DNA from: Algoriphagus sediminis
Lineage (GTDB): Bacteria; Bacteroidota; Bacteroidia; Cytophagales; Cyclobacteriaceae
Length of the DNA stretch: 64,000 bases
Reading direction: 5' to 3'
NCBI RefSeq assembly: GCF_030403435.1
Contig: NZ_JAUEPH010000001.1
Coordinates: forward strand, 558,001 to 622,000
The position numbers and the translations under genes were made by a program. Every line of letters starts with the position of its first letter. Positions within the stretch are counted from its first letter, which is position 1. The notes under the pieces were generated by a model. The model saw only the letters and a program-made list of their open reading frames with translations, was not told the DNA's origin and ran no database searches. This document shows, piece by piece, positions 1-9,656 of this stretch.

Positions 1-271
1 CTTGAACTCCTTTGAGATAATCGGGACTGAATTGGTTAATGGCATCTGGTGGAATGGCATGCCAAAAATAATGTTGGATGTTTCCTTTTTCATCCGCTAT
101 CTCTACAACAATCCCAATATGGGTAAAGCCTTCAAGACCTTCCAATTTCTCCAATCTCCTAATGGCATCGCCAGTGGGATTGAAACCCATGAACATCATT
201 ACATCCCCGGTTTTTAAGGAGGATTTTAGGTTGCTATAATTTACCTGGTCGCTAATTCCTGAGTTGATCAT
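1..271 (-). CDS. Permuted papain-like (YiiX/C92-type) cysteine peptidase, C-terminus off the window
   Basis: Reading the minus strand from ATG at 271 gives 90 codons with no stop up to the window edge, so this is the N-terminal part of a gene continuing to the left. The segment 'LKTGDVMMFMG' (about residues 19-29) followed by 'THIGIVVE' (about 50-57) is the pattern of the NlpC/P60-like, circularly permuted YiiX/YebB group, in which this histidine is catalytic and the cysteine lies later, here outside the window. There is no signal peptide, so it is probably cytoplasmic. The plus-strand open frame at 2-217 is its antisense shadow. The family call is inference from two motifs; the presence of a coding frame is well supported. 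Confidence 0.6.
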   Translation of the reverse strand, partial: MINSGISDQVNYSNLKSSLKTGDVMMFMGFNPTGDAIRRLEKLEGLEGFTHIGIVVEIADEKGNIQHYFWHAIPPDAINQFSPDYLKGVQ

Positions 272-333
272 AATATTTAAATTTTAAAAGTGTATTGTTT
301 TGAATTCATTTAAATGCTTTTGCCAAATTCTTT

Positions 334-2016
334 TTATTCCAAAAAATCCCTGAACACATGCTCATTCGAATAAATATTCCAGGCACTTAGTTGATATAAA
401 AGATTTACCTGGTCAGTGGTGAGACTAATTCCATGTAAAACTCCATTTTCAAAAAGCAATTTATAGTGTGGAAAATCTCGAAATCGTCCCTTCTCTCCTT
501 TTGAAATTTCGTTTTTGAGATCATCACAAAGTTGGTTCTCCCAATCAGGTACGCGGTCATTGTACACCCATAGAATTTCCACCTTTTGACGATCCGGGAT
601 TCCCCACCAATCATTGGCAATTGTCATGAGCTTTGTCCTAGCCATGACTGTTTTACCCTCTTCTTTGGCTTTCGCCAACTTCTGATACACGGGATTAAAA
701 TCACGTTTATGGAAAACCTGATTATGGACTTGATTTCCCCAGGTAAATCCAAATAATGGATAAAAATCACTACTTACTTGCTTATTATTTGGAGGATTCT
801 CGGCATCAAAACTACAGCCAGTAGCAAGCGGTGTGTCTGTATTTATAAAAACCACGATACGTTCTACTTTTCTCTGTAAAAGAGTAATAACTCCAAGGTT
901 TTCCAAATTCCCTCCATCGGTGAAACGGTAAGGCTGAGGTTTACCGATTTTACCCAATTCAGGATATGGCCAATAATAATCTTCAGGGATGAACTTTGAA
1001 AGAGGAATTTTGTCCAATAAATCGCCCGCCAAACCAGAGAGCATAAAAGAACCTAGAGTAGCACCGTAAGCGGTACTACTCGTCCCAGTGGCATCCACGA
1101 TCTCAAATGGCTTTTTCGACAAGATTACGCTAAGACTATCATTCATAGAAGTCTTTTTGGGATTAGATCCTCCAAAGGCAAACGATTCAATAAATCCTCC
1201 CCCTGATCCAAATTTCACATCCTTGTTCGAAATCAAATTCTTATCCTCAATCTCACGATAGCACGCGGACCCAACATACAATGGGGTATAATTGAAAACA
1301 GTTAAGTTTTCTTCCTTTTGAATGGGTAGGTCGGGAGCTGGTGCCTGTAAACTGGAATTGATAATTAAATAAGGTCGTTTTGCATCCTTAGGATTGGAGT
1401 GAACCATGATAAAGTCAGAGGCTTGAAGCTGGGGGTTCCTTGCTATGATAGCATCGCGAGTTTCATCATCCAGCGTAAAGAACTTGGGGTTCTTTGAATC
1501 ATAGATTCCGTAGGGTTTAAGATAAGTATCACCTACGGCATCTATCCAGATATTATCTAACTTTTGCCATTCTTCAAAAGGGATAACTTCCTTACCTAAC
1601 CTTAGAATAAGATTTTTTTCAAGACTATGACTCACCACCTTACCCATAAACCCTTCGGGCTGATCATTCAGATTATCCTTGCAAAGATTTGAGGGGCACA
1701 CTTTATTTCCGAGGAGATCAGCATCACTTATGGAACCATCCTGATAATAGGTAAAAATAGTCGAGGCCCAGGATCCGCCAGAAACAGCCGAAATATAGCC
1801 TATGTCTTTCCAAAGGTTTAATTCATAAAACCCCTTCATTTGACCAATGGCACAATTCATTGCGCGTGTACCCCCACCACAAAAACATACACCGGTAGAT
1901 GGAAGGTCTAATGAGTTTTCGGGAAAAACACCTGTCTCCTGAACATCTGTCCAAATTTTGGCCAGTACCTTTTTACTATCAGATTCTCCGGCTGAATCAA
2001 AAAATATATCACTCAT
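334..2016 (-). CDS. Patatin/cPLA2-like phospholipase
   Basis: The 560-residue protein has the hallmarks of the patatin/cytosolic phospholipase A2 fold. A glycine-rich oxyanion loop GGGTR lies at about 47-51, the nucleophile elbow AVSGGSW puts Ser79 as nucleophile, and the catalytic-dyad Asp is D367 in TDGGNLENLG. The SGGSW form is closer to cPLA2/PLA2-B than to plant patatin (GxSxG). It should hydrolyse acyl esters of phospholipids or other lipids. No signal peptide is visible, so a cytoplasmic or membrane-peripheral place is likely. It reads in the same direction as the partial peptidase gene 62 bases downstream. Substrate is unknown. Confidence 0.8.
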   Translation of the reverse strand: MSDIFFDSAGESDSKKVLAKIWTDVQETGVFPENSLDLPSTGVCFCGGGTRAMNCAIGQMKGFYELNLWKDIGYISAVSGGSWASTIFTYYQDGSISDADLLGNKVCPSNLCKDNLNDQPEGFMGKVVSHSLEKNLILRLGKEVIPFEEWQKLDNIWIDAVGDTYLKPYGIYDSKNPKFFTLDDETRDAIIARNPQLQASDFIMVHSNPKDAKRPYLIINSSLQAPAPDLPIQKEENLTVFNYTPLYVGSACYREIEDKNLISNKDVKFGSGGGFIESFAFGGSNPKKTSMNDSLSVILSKKPFEIVDATGTSSTAYGATLGSFMLSGLAGDLLDKIPLSKFIPEDYYWPYPELGKIGKPQPYRFTDGGNLENLGVITLLQRKVERIVVFINTDTPLATGCSFDAENPPNNKQVSSDFYPLFGFTWGNQVHNQVFHKRDFNPVYQKLAKAKEEGKTVMARTKLMTIANDWWGIPDRQKVEILWVYNDRVPDWENQLCDDLKNEISKGEKGRFRDFPHYKLLFENGVLHGISLTTDQVNLLYQLSAWNIYSNEHVFRDFLE

Positions 2017-2343
2017 AAAAATTTATGCTAAGCCCTCAATATATTGAATTAAAGGCAATTGCACAGGATCGAACCGTCTGAAAAATAATTACTTTACCGT
2101 TAGGCCAAAAAGGTCTATTGAAAAGCACTCTGAACTTGAATGGCTGCATGAATCAATTAATTTCGGTTCGGGCAACTTTTTCAATGAAAACCCTAAAAGC
2201 CAATCCTAACTTGTTAGACTTATCCGAAAAGGATTAATATTTCATCATGACTCAACAATTTTTGTTCCTTCGAACATCCTATGTTGATTTTAGCCTGACA
2301 AATTATATGACCTCCTTTTCTAATCAGATTTATTTGCTGGCGA
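2017..2343. other. 327-base intergenic region, no gene seen
   Basis: This AT-rich spacer lies between two minus-strand genes. Neither strand shows a convincing open frame, RNA gene or strong hairpin with a T-run. It must hold the promoter of the lipase gene, but no full TTG/TAnnTTTG pair was recognised. Confidence 0.5.
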
Positions 2344-3492
2344 TCACGATTTATTGGGGTTTGGTATAGAAGAAACAAATTTACTTACCATGGTAATTAT
2401 AGCCTTCTCCTGCTTCCAAGATTGGCTATTATGCTCTAGCCAAAATGGATAAGAGGTAGTCACTATGACCATATCCAGCTCATCTACAAGTACAATTAAC
2501 TGACCACCATGTCCCCAAGCAAAATTTACATGGTAATCCTTGGTGTTTGCAGACCACCATTGGAAACCATATCCAATATCACGAAAATCCCCTATTCTGT
2601 TTACGAAGGCTTCGTTTACGGAATAAGTTTGAAGGGAGACATCAACCCAATCCTCAGGAATAAGCTGTTTCCCTTCTAGCAACCCATCATTTAGAAAAAG
2701 CTGTCCAAATTTAGCAGCATCTCTTGCAGAAAGATGAAGGTCACCACTGCCATTATTATGGCCCTCCGCGTCTGTACCCCAATCGCCTGACTCTATATCA
2801 AGAGGTCCAAAGAGTTTTTTTTCAGCATAGGCCTTGAGATTCATACCACAAGACCGATCCACAATAATCCCGAGCCAGTTCGATGAAAGATTACTATAAT
2901 GAAACTTAGTACCCGGCTCACTGACAAGGGGGAAATCCTCAATTAGAGTTGTATAGTAACCCGACAGCAGCCCATCCCAATAGGCTTGATCGTCTTCTTC
3001 TCTAGGATATCCGGCTTGCATTTCTAACAGTTCCCGAATAGTGATTTCATATTTCCTTGGATCTGTAATCTTTTCCTTAATCTCAGGAAAAAAATCCACT
3101 AACTTCTGGTCAATACTCGACAAACAACCCTCTTGAATCGCAATCCCAACCAAGGCCGAAGTAAAACTCTTTGTGACCGATTGAAGTCTATCCTTCTGGT
3201 CCACCGATCCATCATTGAAATAGTCTTCTGCAATTAAAAAACCGTTCTTTATCACCAGCAAGCTGTAAAGGGTCTCCAATCCTGCAGCATTATAATATAA
3301 CTCAGCAAGCAGCATGGAATCTAACCCCTGCTCAGAAGGGGTGGACACCTTCCAGTCTGCTCGTTTTAAAGGTGAATAGTCAATTGAAATTAGGTCTGAT
3401 TTAGAAGGCCCGCAAGCACTGAATGTCGCTATGAATAATAGAACAGCTTTCAACTGGGCTACAGATATTTGAATATTTTTTAAATTCTCCAT
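2344..3492 (-). CDS. Serine hydrolase, beta-lactamase class C/penicillin-binding fold, lipoprotein
   Basis: The N-terminus has a hydrophobic stretch ending in a lipobox (TFSAC, Cys27), so the protein should be lipidated and exported. The three active-site elements of the serine beta-lactamase/PBP-like family (Pfam Beta-lactamase) are in order: S105-V-T-K108, Y199-S-N201 and H328-G-G330. At 382 residues it has the family's usual length. Such proteins act as esterases, D-amino peptidases or carboxypeptidases; the HGG third motif instead of KTG points to esterase/EstB-like types rather than a true beta-lactamase, which is inference. It is divergent from the agmatine-deiminase-like gene with 332 bases between the starts. 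Confidence 0.85.
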   Translation of the reverse strand: MENLKNIQISVAQLKAVLLFIATFSACGPSKSDLISIDYSPLKRADWKVSTPSEQGLDSMLLAELYYNAAGLETLYSLLVIKNGFLIAEDYFNDGSVDQKDRLQSVTKSFTSALVGIAIQEGCLSSIDQKLVDFFPEIKEKITDPRKYEITIRELLEMQAGYPREEDDQAYWDGLLSGYYTTLIEDFPLVSEPGTKFHYSNLSSNWLGIIVDRSCGMNLKAYAEKKLFGPLDIESGDWGTDAEGHNNGSGDLHLSARDAAKFGQLFLNDGLLEGKQLIPEDWVDVSLQTYSVNEAFVNRIGDFRDIGYGFQWWSANTKDYHVNFAWGHGGQLIVLVDELDMVIVTTSYPFWLEHNSQSWKQEKAIITMVSKFVSSIPNPNKS

Positions 3493-3824
3493 ACCATTTT
3501 CAATTCAATGCATTCATACCTCATAATAAGCATTTAATAATCAATTAGAATCTGCAGATTCTCTTTTCTCAAGTAAAGCTTTCCAAATAATTTGCTTTTA
3601 AGGTTCACAAACCAAGGAGCCTTGGAGAAATACCCGCCTTTTCAATAGCATACTCATTCAGGTCATAGCATCCTGCCTAATTTGATTTGACTCAAGGACA
3701 AATACATAAGGAAAGAGAGGGTCTTCAAAAAGGTTCTTTCCCTTCCTTCTTATTTTTGATTATTTTAAAAGGCTTAGAAACAAAAGCGAGCTTCTGTCAA
3801 ATGCTAACCTTTAATTTTTTTCAA
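3493..3824. promoter_or_regulatory. Divergent intergenic region with two palindromes
   Basis: The 332-base region separates two divergent lipoprotein genes. It holds a perfect 16-bp palindrome AGAATCTGCAGATTCT at 3547-3562 and a second inverted repeat CCAAGG-AG-CCTTGG at 3612-3625. Both lie where operators for the two outward promoters would be. No regulator gene is adjacent, and no gene is seen in the region itself. Confidence 0.4.
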
Positions 3825-5063
3825 ATGAAATTTTTCATACCTGTCCTTTTATTGATTTTCCTGAGTTGTAATTCGAATACAGAAGAGAAGACTACAAAAT
3901 TCACCTTACCCCCTGAATGGGAATCTCAAGAATATGTTTGGGTTGACTTTCCTGATGAAAGAAATTGGGGTCAAGGAATAGGTGAGCCGGACTATCCTGC
4001 AAGGATCGAGATCATAGAGAATCTGGTAAAATATGTCCCAGTTAATGTGATTTTAGATTCAGATTATACGCGAAATATTTTGGATAGCATGTTGACCGAA
4101 GCAAATATAGATTGGAGTAACCTCCGAGTTTATCAAAACCCCAAAGCAGCCGGGTCAGCCATCCGGGATTATGGCCCGATCCTACTAACCAATGGAGAAA
4201 AGTATCAAATGGCAGACTTTGGCTTTGATGGGTTTGGAGATGCGATTTTTGTAGACTCATCATATTATGCCAGAGCGGAAATCGACAACCAACTCGCTGA
4301 TTCTCTCGGCTATCTGGTCAAACCGGTAGATCTCAATAGTGAAGGAGGTGGTTTTATTAGCTCTAGTAAGGTTTTAATCCTTTTTGAAGAATTTGCGAAA
4401 ATCCGAAATCCTGATCTGAGCTTAGAACAAATTGAGGAGAAATATTTAGATGCTCTTGGACTGGAAAAACTTATCTGGATCAAAGAGCCCATGCTTCTGG
4501 ATAAGAACTGGCATAAAATCGATAATATTTATGGACAGGGAGCAAATTATCACATGGATGCCTATTTAAGGTTTGTGAATGATAGCACAATTTTGATTCC
4601 TATTTTAGAACCTGAACTTAAGGATAAAAATGCATTACTTCGAGCTGAATATGAGGCTTCAATTAAGAATTTAGAGCAACTCAAATCAGAAACAAATGTA
4701 GATGGAAAGCCATTTAATATCGTTGAAATCCCATATCCGGATTTTTCCCTACACCAATACCAATTTCCGCTATTTGAAAATTTCCAGTCTGCTTTTTCGG
4801 AAAGTGAAATTGGTGACACTATTACCTATGTTCCCATCACCGGTTATTCAAATTTCCTGATTACGAACGGTGCTGTACTGGTTTCAGAATATTGGAAGGA
4901 GGGGCTGCCAGAGTCAGAAAAGGTAAAAGACGAAAAAATGAAAGAAATCCTCAAAACCTACTTCCCAGACCGGGAAATAATTGGGATCAAAAATGCTTTA
5001 ATGCTCAATTGGTATGGAGGAGGAATCCATTGTCAAACCATGCAAATTCCAAAGCTCAATTAG
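3825..5063 (+). CDS. Agmatine deiminase/peptidylarginine deiminase family lipoprotein
   Basis: I start at ATG 3825 because it gives a clean lipoprotein signal (MKFFIPVLLLIFLSC, Cys15); an in-frame ATG at 3687 would add 46 residues that do not look like a leader. The 412-residue product carries the guanidino-group-modifying signatures of the PAD_porph family: IRDYGP near the middle of the N-terminal half, EGGGF, and a C-terminal GGGIHC with the nucleophile Cys403. The family hydrolyses agmatine or peptidyl-arginine to the carbamoyl or citrulline product plus ammonia. A lipidated, exported form is less usual than the cytoplasmic AguA and suggests action on periplasmic or extracellular guanidino compounds, which is inference. 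Confidence 0.8.
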   Translation: MKFFIPVLLLIFLSCNSNTEEKTTKFTLPPEWESQEYVWVDFPDERNWGQGIGEPDYPARIEIIENLVKYVPVNVILDSDYTRNILDSMLTEANIDWSNLRVYQNPKAAGSAIRDYGPILLTNGEKYQMADFGFDGFGDAIFVDSSYYARAEIDNQLADSLGYLVKPVDLNSEGGGFISSSKVLILFEEFAKIRNPDLSLEQIEEKYLDALGLEKLIWIKEPMLLDKNWHKIDNIYGQGANYHMDAYLRFVNDSTILIPILEPELKDKNALLRAEYEASIKNLEQLKSETNVDGKPFNIVEIPYPDFSLHQYQFPLFENFQSAFSESEIGDTITYVPITGYSNFLITNGAVLVSEYWKEGLPESEKVKDEKMKEILKTYFPDREIIGIKNALMLNWYGGGIHCQTMQIPKLN

Positions 5064-5176
5064 ACATTACACTTTGGATAAAGTATCGTCGGACTAATGC
5101 TGTTGGATCATTCGGTACTGGATGAATCCCCTGCCAAACATCCAGGAAAAGAGCGAAATTCAACTCAAAACCTCAA

Positions 5177-8100
5177 TCAATTTTTCCTACCAGGAGTATA
5201 AGGAGCCCCTGACTCTGAAAGCTTTTCTTCATAGGCACTAACCCTATTGAAGAGCCCTTCAGTCTTTGTTAGGTATTCTGCAAAAGAGGACTGGGCTATA
5301 TCAAAGCTTTTTCGATTGGTGGCCGTTGGAGATTGAGTTGTACCCCAGTTTTGGGACTGCCAAACCCGAGTCATAATAGAAGGAGAAGACGCTTCATTTT
5401 TAGCTCCCCGGGTTCCATCTCCCTGAAGTGCGATCTGTAAATCTCTAAGTTCATTTTCTATAGCTATTAGGTCTTCGAAAAGCGATGCATCAGCCGAGCT
5501 TAACTGCATTAAGGCTGCTTTCATATAAGGGATTTTACTGCTGACTTCACCCAGTTTTCTGCTCTCAATATTCACTTTGCGATAGAGCTCCATGAAATTC
5601 TTATTGAATTCAGCAGTTGCCGAAAAATCAGAATCTGTACTAATGGAAGGAACCGGCTTTACTGTAAAGCTTTGGGCCTCGCCCTGAGATTCCAGCTTTC
5701 CATTATTCAGCACAAACATCTCCACACTGTAAATTCCCGGAGCAACCAAGGGACCCTGAGGGTCGCCAGCCCATGGCGGTTGAAAATCAGGTGTACTTAG
5801 AGAAATTGCATTCGGAGCAGGAAGTCTTAAATCCCAGTTCACTCTATGAAGACCATTCGCTGTTTTACCTTCTAACCAACGAATGGCTTGACCACTTTCA
5901 TTACGGACGAGAAGCCTGACTTCAGAGGGATCTTCTCTTGATTCTGATGAAAGCACATCCCATCCAGGAAAAGGAATGTCCTCTCCTCTTTCAGCCATAT
6001 CATTTTCGGTCTCTTTTCTTTTCTGACCGGAAGTCTTAGGAAGCTCATGGACATAATAAGTGAACATTGCGCCAAAATCCGGATTAGGCGTCCTGAAAGC
6101 AGAAGAACCTTGAGATGGCATTCCCCCTGCCTGATAAGGAACCGATGGGATGTACCACCAGGTGTCTCTTACTGGAAACACCCTATTTTTTTGAAGTTTT
6201 TCTCCTATTCCTCTTAATGAAGAATAATCATCAAGCACAAAAACTCCTCGACCGAAGGATCCCCCTACCAAGTCGTCACTTTGATGAAGCTCTATATCTC
6301 TAAAGGCTATGGTTGGTGATCCAGAAAGTTTAATCCAGTTTTGACCCATATTTGGAGAAAAGTAAATACCGTATTCGGCACCGATAAAAAGAAGATTTTC
6401 ATCGATTGGATCTTGTTTGATCGACCATACGATAGTCTCCTCAGGCAAATCACCTACTATGGAAGTCCAAGATTCTCCTTTGTTTGAACTCATAAAAAGA
6501 TAGGGTTTGTAATCACCAAACTTATGGGCATCAGCAGAAGCAAATACCACATTGGCATTATGACTTGAAGCCTCCACATCATTAATGAAGGATCGATCCG
6601 GCACACCGGGAAGCTGCCCAGCCTTTTTCCAATTTGCTCCAGCATCCTCAGTAACATGAATCAACCCATCATCCGATCCGGTGTAGATTAAACCTTCCTG
6701 AATTGTAGATTCTGAAAGATTGGTAAGGGTGGCGTATAAGGACATGGCACCATTGTCATAAAGGGCATCCACACTTGGAACATTATCTATCATTTCAAGA
6801 GTGTACCGGTTAGTATTGCTGGTCAAATCCTCGCTAATTGCCGTCCAAGAATCTCCTCTATCCGTGCTTTTCCAAACTCGCTGAGAACCGAAATAAATAG
6901 TCTCAATATCATGTGGACTTACGATAATCGGACTATCCCAATTCCATCTTTCCGGAGGGTCATTTGGTTCAGGTCTTGGCTTGATGTCAATTAGCTCTTC
7001 AGTCCTTCTATCCAGACGATTTAGCTCTCCTCCTTGAATTTCCATGTATACAATATTCGGATCCTCTGGATCAAAAGCCACATCATATCCATCCGCGCCA
7101 AGTGGTACATACCAATGGTGGTTTTCTATACCTTCCGTAGTGGTGGTCCTTGATGGGCCAATCAATGTCCCTAAATCCTGTGCACCTGCCACCACATTGT
7201 AATAAGGCTCAGCATTATCCAAGGCAATTTTATAAAATTGAGAAATGGGAAGATTTGAAAAATGTCTCCATTTCACTCCTTCATCAAAACTTTCATAAAG
7301 TCCCCCATCAGACCCTGCAATGAGATGCTTCCCGTTATCCGGATCGATCCAAAGGGCGTGGTTATCACTGTGCTTTTCTCTTCCTGTAACCAAATAGTCG
7401 AAATTATCTCCACCGTCTCGTGTGACATTAAGGAATACATCCATTTGATATACCAAATCAGGATCAGTGGGGGATGCTTCTATTTCCTGATAATAGTGTG
7501 GACCCGTCCCTCCCGAGATATAATTATTTTTTTTGCTCCAGCTTTCTCCTTTGTCGCTAGATTTATAAAAACCTCTGCCTGAACCACTCGCTTCAATCGT
7601 AGCATACACTAAATCAGGGTCAGCCTCCGTTACTGCCAATCCGATCTTCCCTACCTCTCCTGAAGGTAAGCCTGAATTAAGCTTTCTCCAGCTTTCACCA
7701 TTGTCCATGGACTTATAAATTCCTGAATTTTGGCCTCCGGCCAAAAGCGACCAGATTTTCCTCCTTCTCTCATAAGCAGCAGCATAAATCACATCTGGAT
7801 TTGAAGGGTCAAATTCAATATCCGTTATACCAGTGTTTTCATCAATAGAAAGGATCTGGCTCCAGCTTTCGCCTCCATCTTCTGACTTATATAATCCTCG
7901 TTCTCCTCCAGTTGACCAAAGTGGACCCTCTGCGGCCACAAAAATCACATCTGAGTTTCTCGGATCAATCAAAATTTTACCAATATGATCTGAGCCTTTT
8001 AAGCCCATGTTTTGCCAGGAGGCTCCCCCATCCAGACTTTTATATACTCCATCTCCCCAGCCTACATGGCGTCCACTCACATTTTCTCCTGTTCCTACCC

Positions 8101-8440
8101 AGACTATATTCGGGTTGTTCGGGTCCAAAGTAACTGTACCGATTGAATAGGAAGGCTGTTCATCAAAAATCGGCTCCCAGGTTATTCCGGCATTAATGGT
8201 TTTCCAAACTCCACCTGAACCCACAGCTATGTACCATTCACTTTTATTCTTAGGATTTACAGCAATGTCTGCAATTCGTCCTCCCATAGTGGCAGGTCCG
8301 ATTTCTCTTAGCTTGAGTCCATTTGCTGCTTGTTTAATGGCTTCTATATCGCTTTGGCCGAAGGCCTGAAAAGAAAAGAAAAGGACTAAAATTAGAAGTG
8401 ATTTGAAAAAACGCATAGTCATGATGATGGTCGAATTCAT
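5177..8440 (-). CDS. Exported VPS10/BNR-repeat beta-propeller protein
   Basis: The 1087-residue protein begins with a Sec signal (ending near FQAFGQ). The start at 8440 is the longest; ATG at 8416 (MRFFKSL) would also give a good signal. The N-terminal two thirds repeats sortilin/BNR blades: 'GVYKSLDGGASW', 'GLYKSEDGGESW', 'GIYKSMDNGESW' and similar Asp-box units (SxDxGxxW). The C-terminal third resembles the beta-sandwich found on VPS10-domain proteins of Bacteroidota that are commonly annotated as glycosyl hydrolases. Enzymatic activity is not shown by any residue I can point to, so it may be a surface or periplasmic binding protein. It is convergent with the deiminase-like gene and divergent from the DUF2855 gene. 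Confidence 0.8.
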   Translation of the reverse strand: MNSTIIMTMRFFKSLLILVLFFSFQAFGQSDIEAIKQAANGLKLREIGPATMGGRIADIAVNPKNKSEWYIAVGSGGVWKTINAGITWEPIFDEQPSYSIGTVTLDPNNPNIVWVGTGENVSGRHVGWGDGVYKSLDGGASWQNMGLKGSDHIGKILIDPRNSDVIFVAAEGPLWSTGGERGLYKSEDGGESWSQILSIDENTGITDIEFDPSNPDVIYAAAYERRRKIWSLLAGGQNSGIYKSMDNGESWRKLNSGLPSGEVGKIGLAVTEADPDLVYATIEASGSGRGFYKSSDKGESWSKKNNYISGGTGPHYYQEIEASPTDPDLVYQMDVFLNVTRDGGDNFDYLVTGREKHSDNHALWIDPDNGKHLIAGSDGGLYESFDEGVKWRHFSNLPISQFYKIALDNAEPYYNVVAGAQDLGTLIGPSRTTTTEGIENHHWYVPLGADGYDVAFDPEDPNIVYMEIQGGELNRLDRRTEELIDIKPRPEPNDPPERWNWDSPIIVSPHDIETIYFGSQRVWKSTDRGDSWTAISEDLTSNTNRYTLEMIDNVPSVDALYDNGAMSLYATLTNLSESTIQEGLIYTGSDDGLIHVTEDAGANWKKAGQLPGVPDRSFINDVEASSHNANVVFASADAHKFGDYKPYLFMSSNKGESWTSIVGDLPEETIVWSIKQDPIDENLLFIGAEYGIYFSPNMGQNWIKLSGSPTIAFRDIELHQSDDLVGGSFGRGVFVLDDYSSLRGIGEKLQKNRVFPVRDTWWYIPSVPYQAGGMPSQGSSAFRTPNPDFGAMFTYYVHELPKTSGQKRKETENDMAERGEDIPFPGWDVLSSESREDPSEVRLLVRNESGQAIRWLEGKTANGLHRVNWDLRLPAPNAISLSTPDFQPPWAGDPQGPLVAPGIYSVEMFVLNNGKLESQGEAQSFTVKPVPSISTDSDFSATAEFNKNFMELYRKVNIESRKLGEVSSKIPYMKAALMQLSSADASLFEDLIAIENELRDLQIALQGDGTRGAKNEASSPSIMTRVWQSQNWGTTQSPTATNRKSFDIAQSSFAEYLTKTEGLFNRVSAYEEKLSESGAPYTPGRKN

Positions 8441-8535
8441 AATGTAGGAAAATGTGGATTCATTTTAAAGAGCCCAATGAACCTCGATGCTTTTCCTTAC
8501 ATAAATACCTACCTTAAACAACAAAAGAAAAGAAA

Positions 8536-9636
8536 ATGGGAGCGATCAAAGCCTTGGATTTTGTGGTAAAAAGAGATGACCTGCAGCAAAGCAAAACTCT
8601 GGAAAAAAACTATCCGGATCAGCTTGATGACAACAAGGTTCTTTTCAAAATTGATCTCTTTTCATTTACGTCCAATAATATCACCTATGCTGTAAGTGGA
8701 GATCGATTGGGCTATTGGAAGTTTTTTCCCACGAAGGATGGCTACGGAATAATTCCGGCCTGGGGATTCGCAGAGGTGATCCGATCCACTCATCCAGAGG
8801 TCAGTATTGGCCAGAGGTTTTATGGTTATTTCCCTATGAGCTCTCATTTGTTGGTTTCTCCGGCAAAGGTGGGTGTAAATGGATTTATGGACGGCATGCC
8901 TCATCGAAAGGAGCTGCCTTCTGTATATAATTATTACTCGAATATCGAGGCTGATTCCACAATCACACCAAAAACTGAAAAGCTTTTTTCTATTTTCCGC
9001 CCTTTATTTGTTACCTCTTTTTTGATTGATGATTTTCTGACGGAGCAGGATTTTTTCCAAACCACTAAAATTATTCTCACTTCTGCCTCCAGCAAAACTG
9101 CCCAGGCACTGGCCTGTCTTCTTAACGATCGGAAAAAGAAAGAAGGGCTCAATCTGAAAATTATCGGACTTACTTCCAAAGCTAATTCAGGCTTCGTATC
9201 AGGATTGGGTTGGTATGATCAAACGATCTGCTATGATGAAATCGATCAACTCAACTCCAATCATAAACATATAGTGGTGGACTTCACAGGAAATCACGAG
9301 ACCCAGTTCCGGTTACAAAGTGTTCTGGGAGAACACCTTGTCTATAATTGCCTGGTTGGGTTAGTCGACTGGAAAAACATGAAAGGGAAGCATAAATTAC
9401 CCAAAAAAGGCGAATTCTTCTTTGCTCCAGCCCATGCAGAGAAGCGTCAAAAGGAATGGGGAATGGCGAAGCTAAGTCAGAATTTAGGGATGGCCTGGAA
9501 ACTTTTTGAAGATGCTGTCATATCAACCCTCGAAATTAAAGACTACAAGGGAGCTCAAAACCTAAAACAGGTGTATTCCGATATGCTCAACGGGAAAATT
9601 GATCCGAAGCAGGGGAATATTTTGAGCTTATCCTAA
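8536..9636 (+). CDS. DUF2855 family protein (MDR-like oxidoreductase fold)
   Basis: The 366-residue cytoplasmic protein matches what I recall of DUF2855: an N-terminal segment with 'NNITYAVSGDRLGYW' and 'FFPTKDGYGIIPAWGFAEV', followed by a Rossmann-like half ('IILTSASSKTAQALACLL'). DUF2855 proteins look like medium-chain dehydrogenase relatives without a defined substrate, and they are reported near fatty-acid or ketone metabolism genes in some genomes. The typical nucleotide-binding glycine triad is replaced by TSASSKTA, as is normal in this group. The next gene begins 20 bases downstream on the same strand, so co-transcription is possible. Function is not known. Confidence 0.75.
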   Translation: MGAIKALDFVVKRDDLQQSKTLEKNYPDQLDDNKVLFKIDLFSFTSNNITYAVSGDRLGYWKFFPTKDGYGIIPAWGFAEVIRSTHPEVSIGQRFYGYFPMSSHLLVSPAKVGVNGFMDGMPHRKELPSVYNYYSNIEADSTITPKTEKLFSIFRPLFVTSFLIDDFLTEQDFFQTTKIILTSASSKTAQALACLLNDRKKKEGLNLKIIGLTSKANSGFVSGLGWYDQTICYDEIDQLNSNHKHIVVDFTGNHETQFRLQSVLGEHLVYNCLVGLVDWKNMKGKHKLPKKGEFFFAPAHAEKRQKEWGMAKLSQNLGMAWKLFEDAVISTLEIKDYKGAQNLKQVYSDMLNGKIDPKQGNILSLS

Positions 9637-9656
9637 GTCTATGAAACTAAACCAAC

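Noticed and set aside
2-217. Plus-strand open frame of 71 codons at the left edge
   Set aside because: It is antisense to the minus-strand papain-like gene, whose translation shows family motifs; the plus frame shows none.
3687-3824. N-terminal extension of the deiminase-like gene from the ATG at 3687
   Set aside because: The ATG at 3825 begins a clean lipoprotein signal; the extension would hide it.
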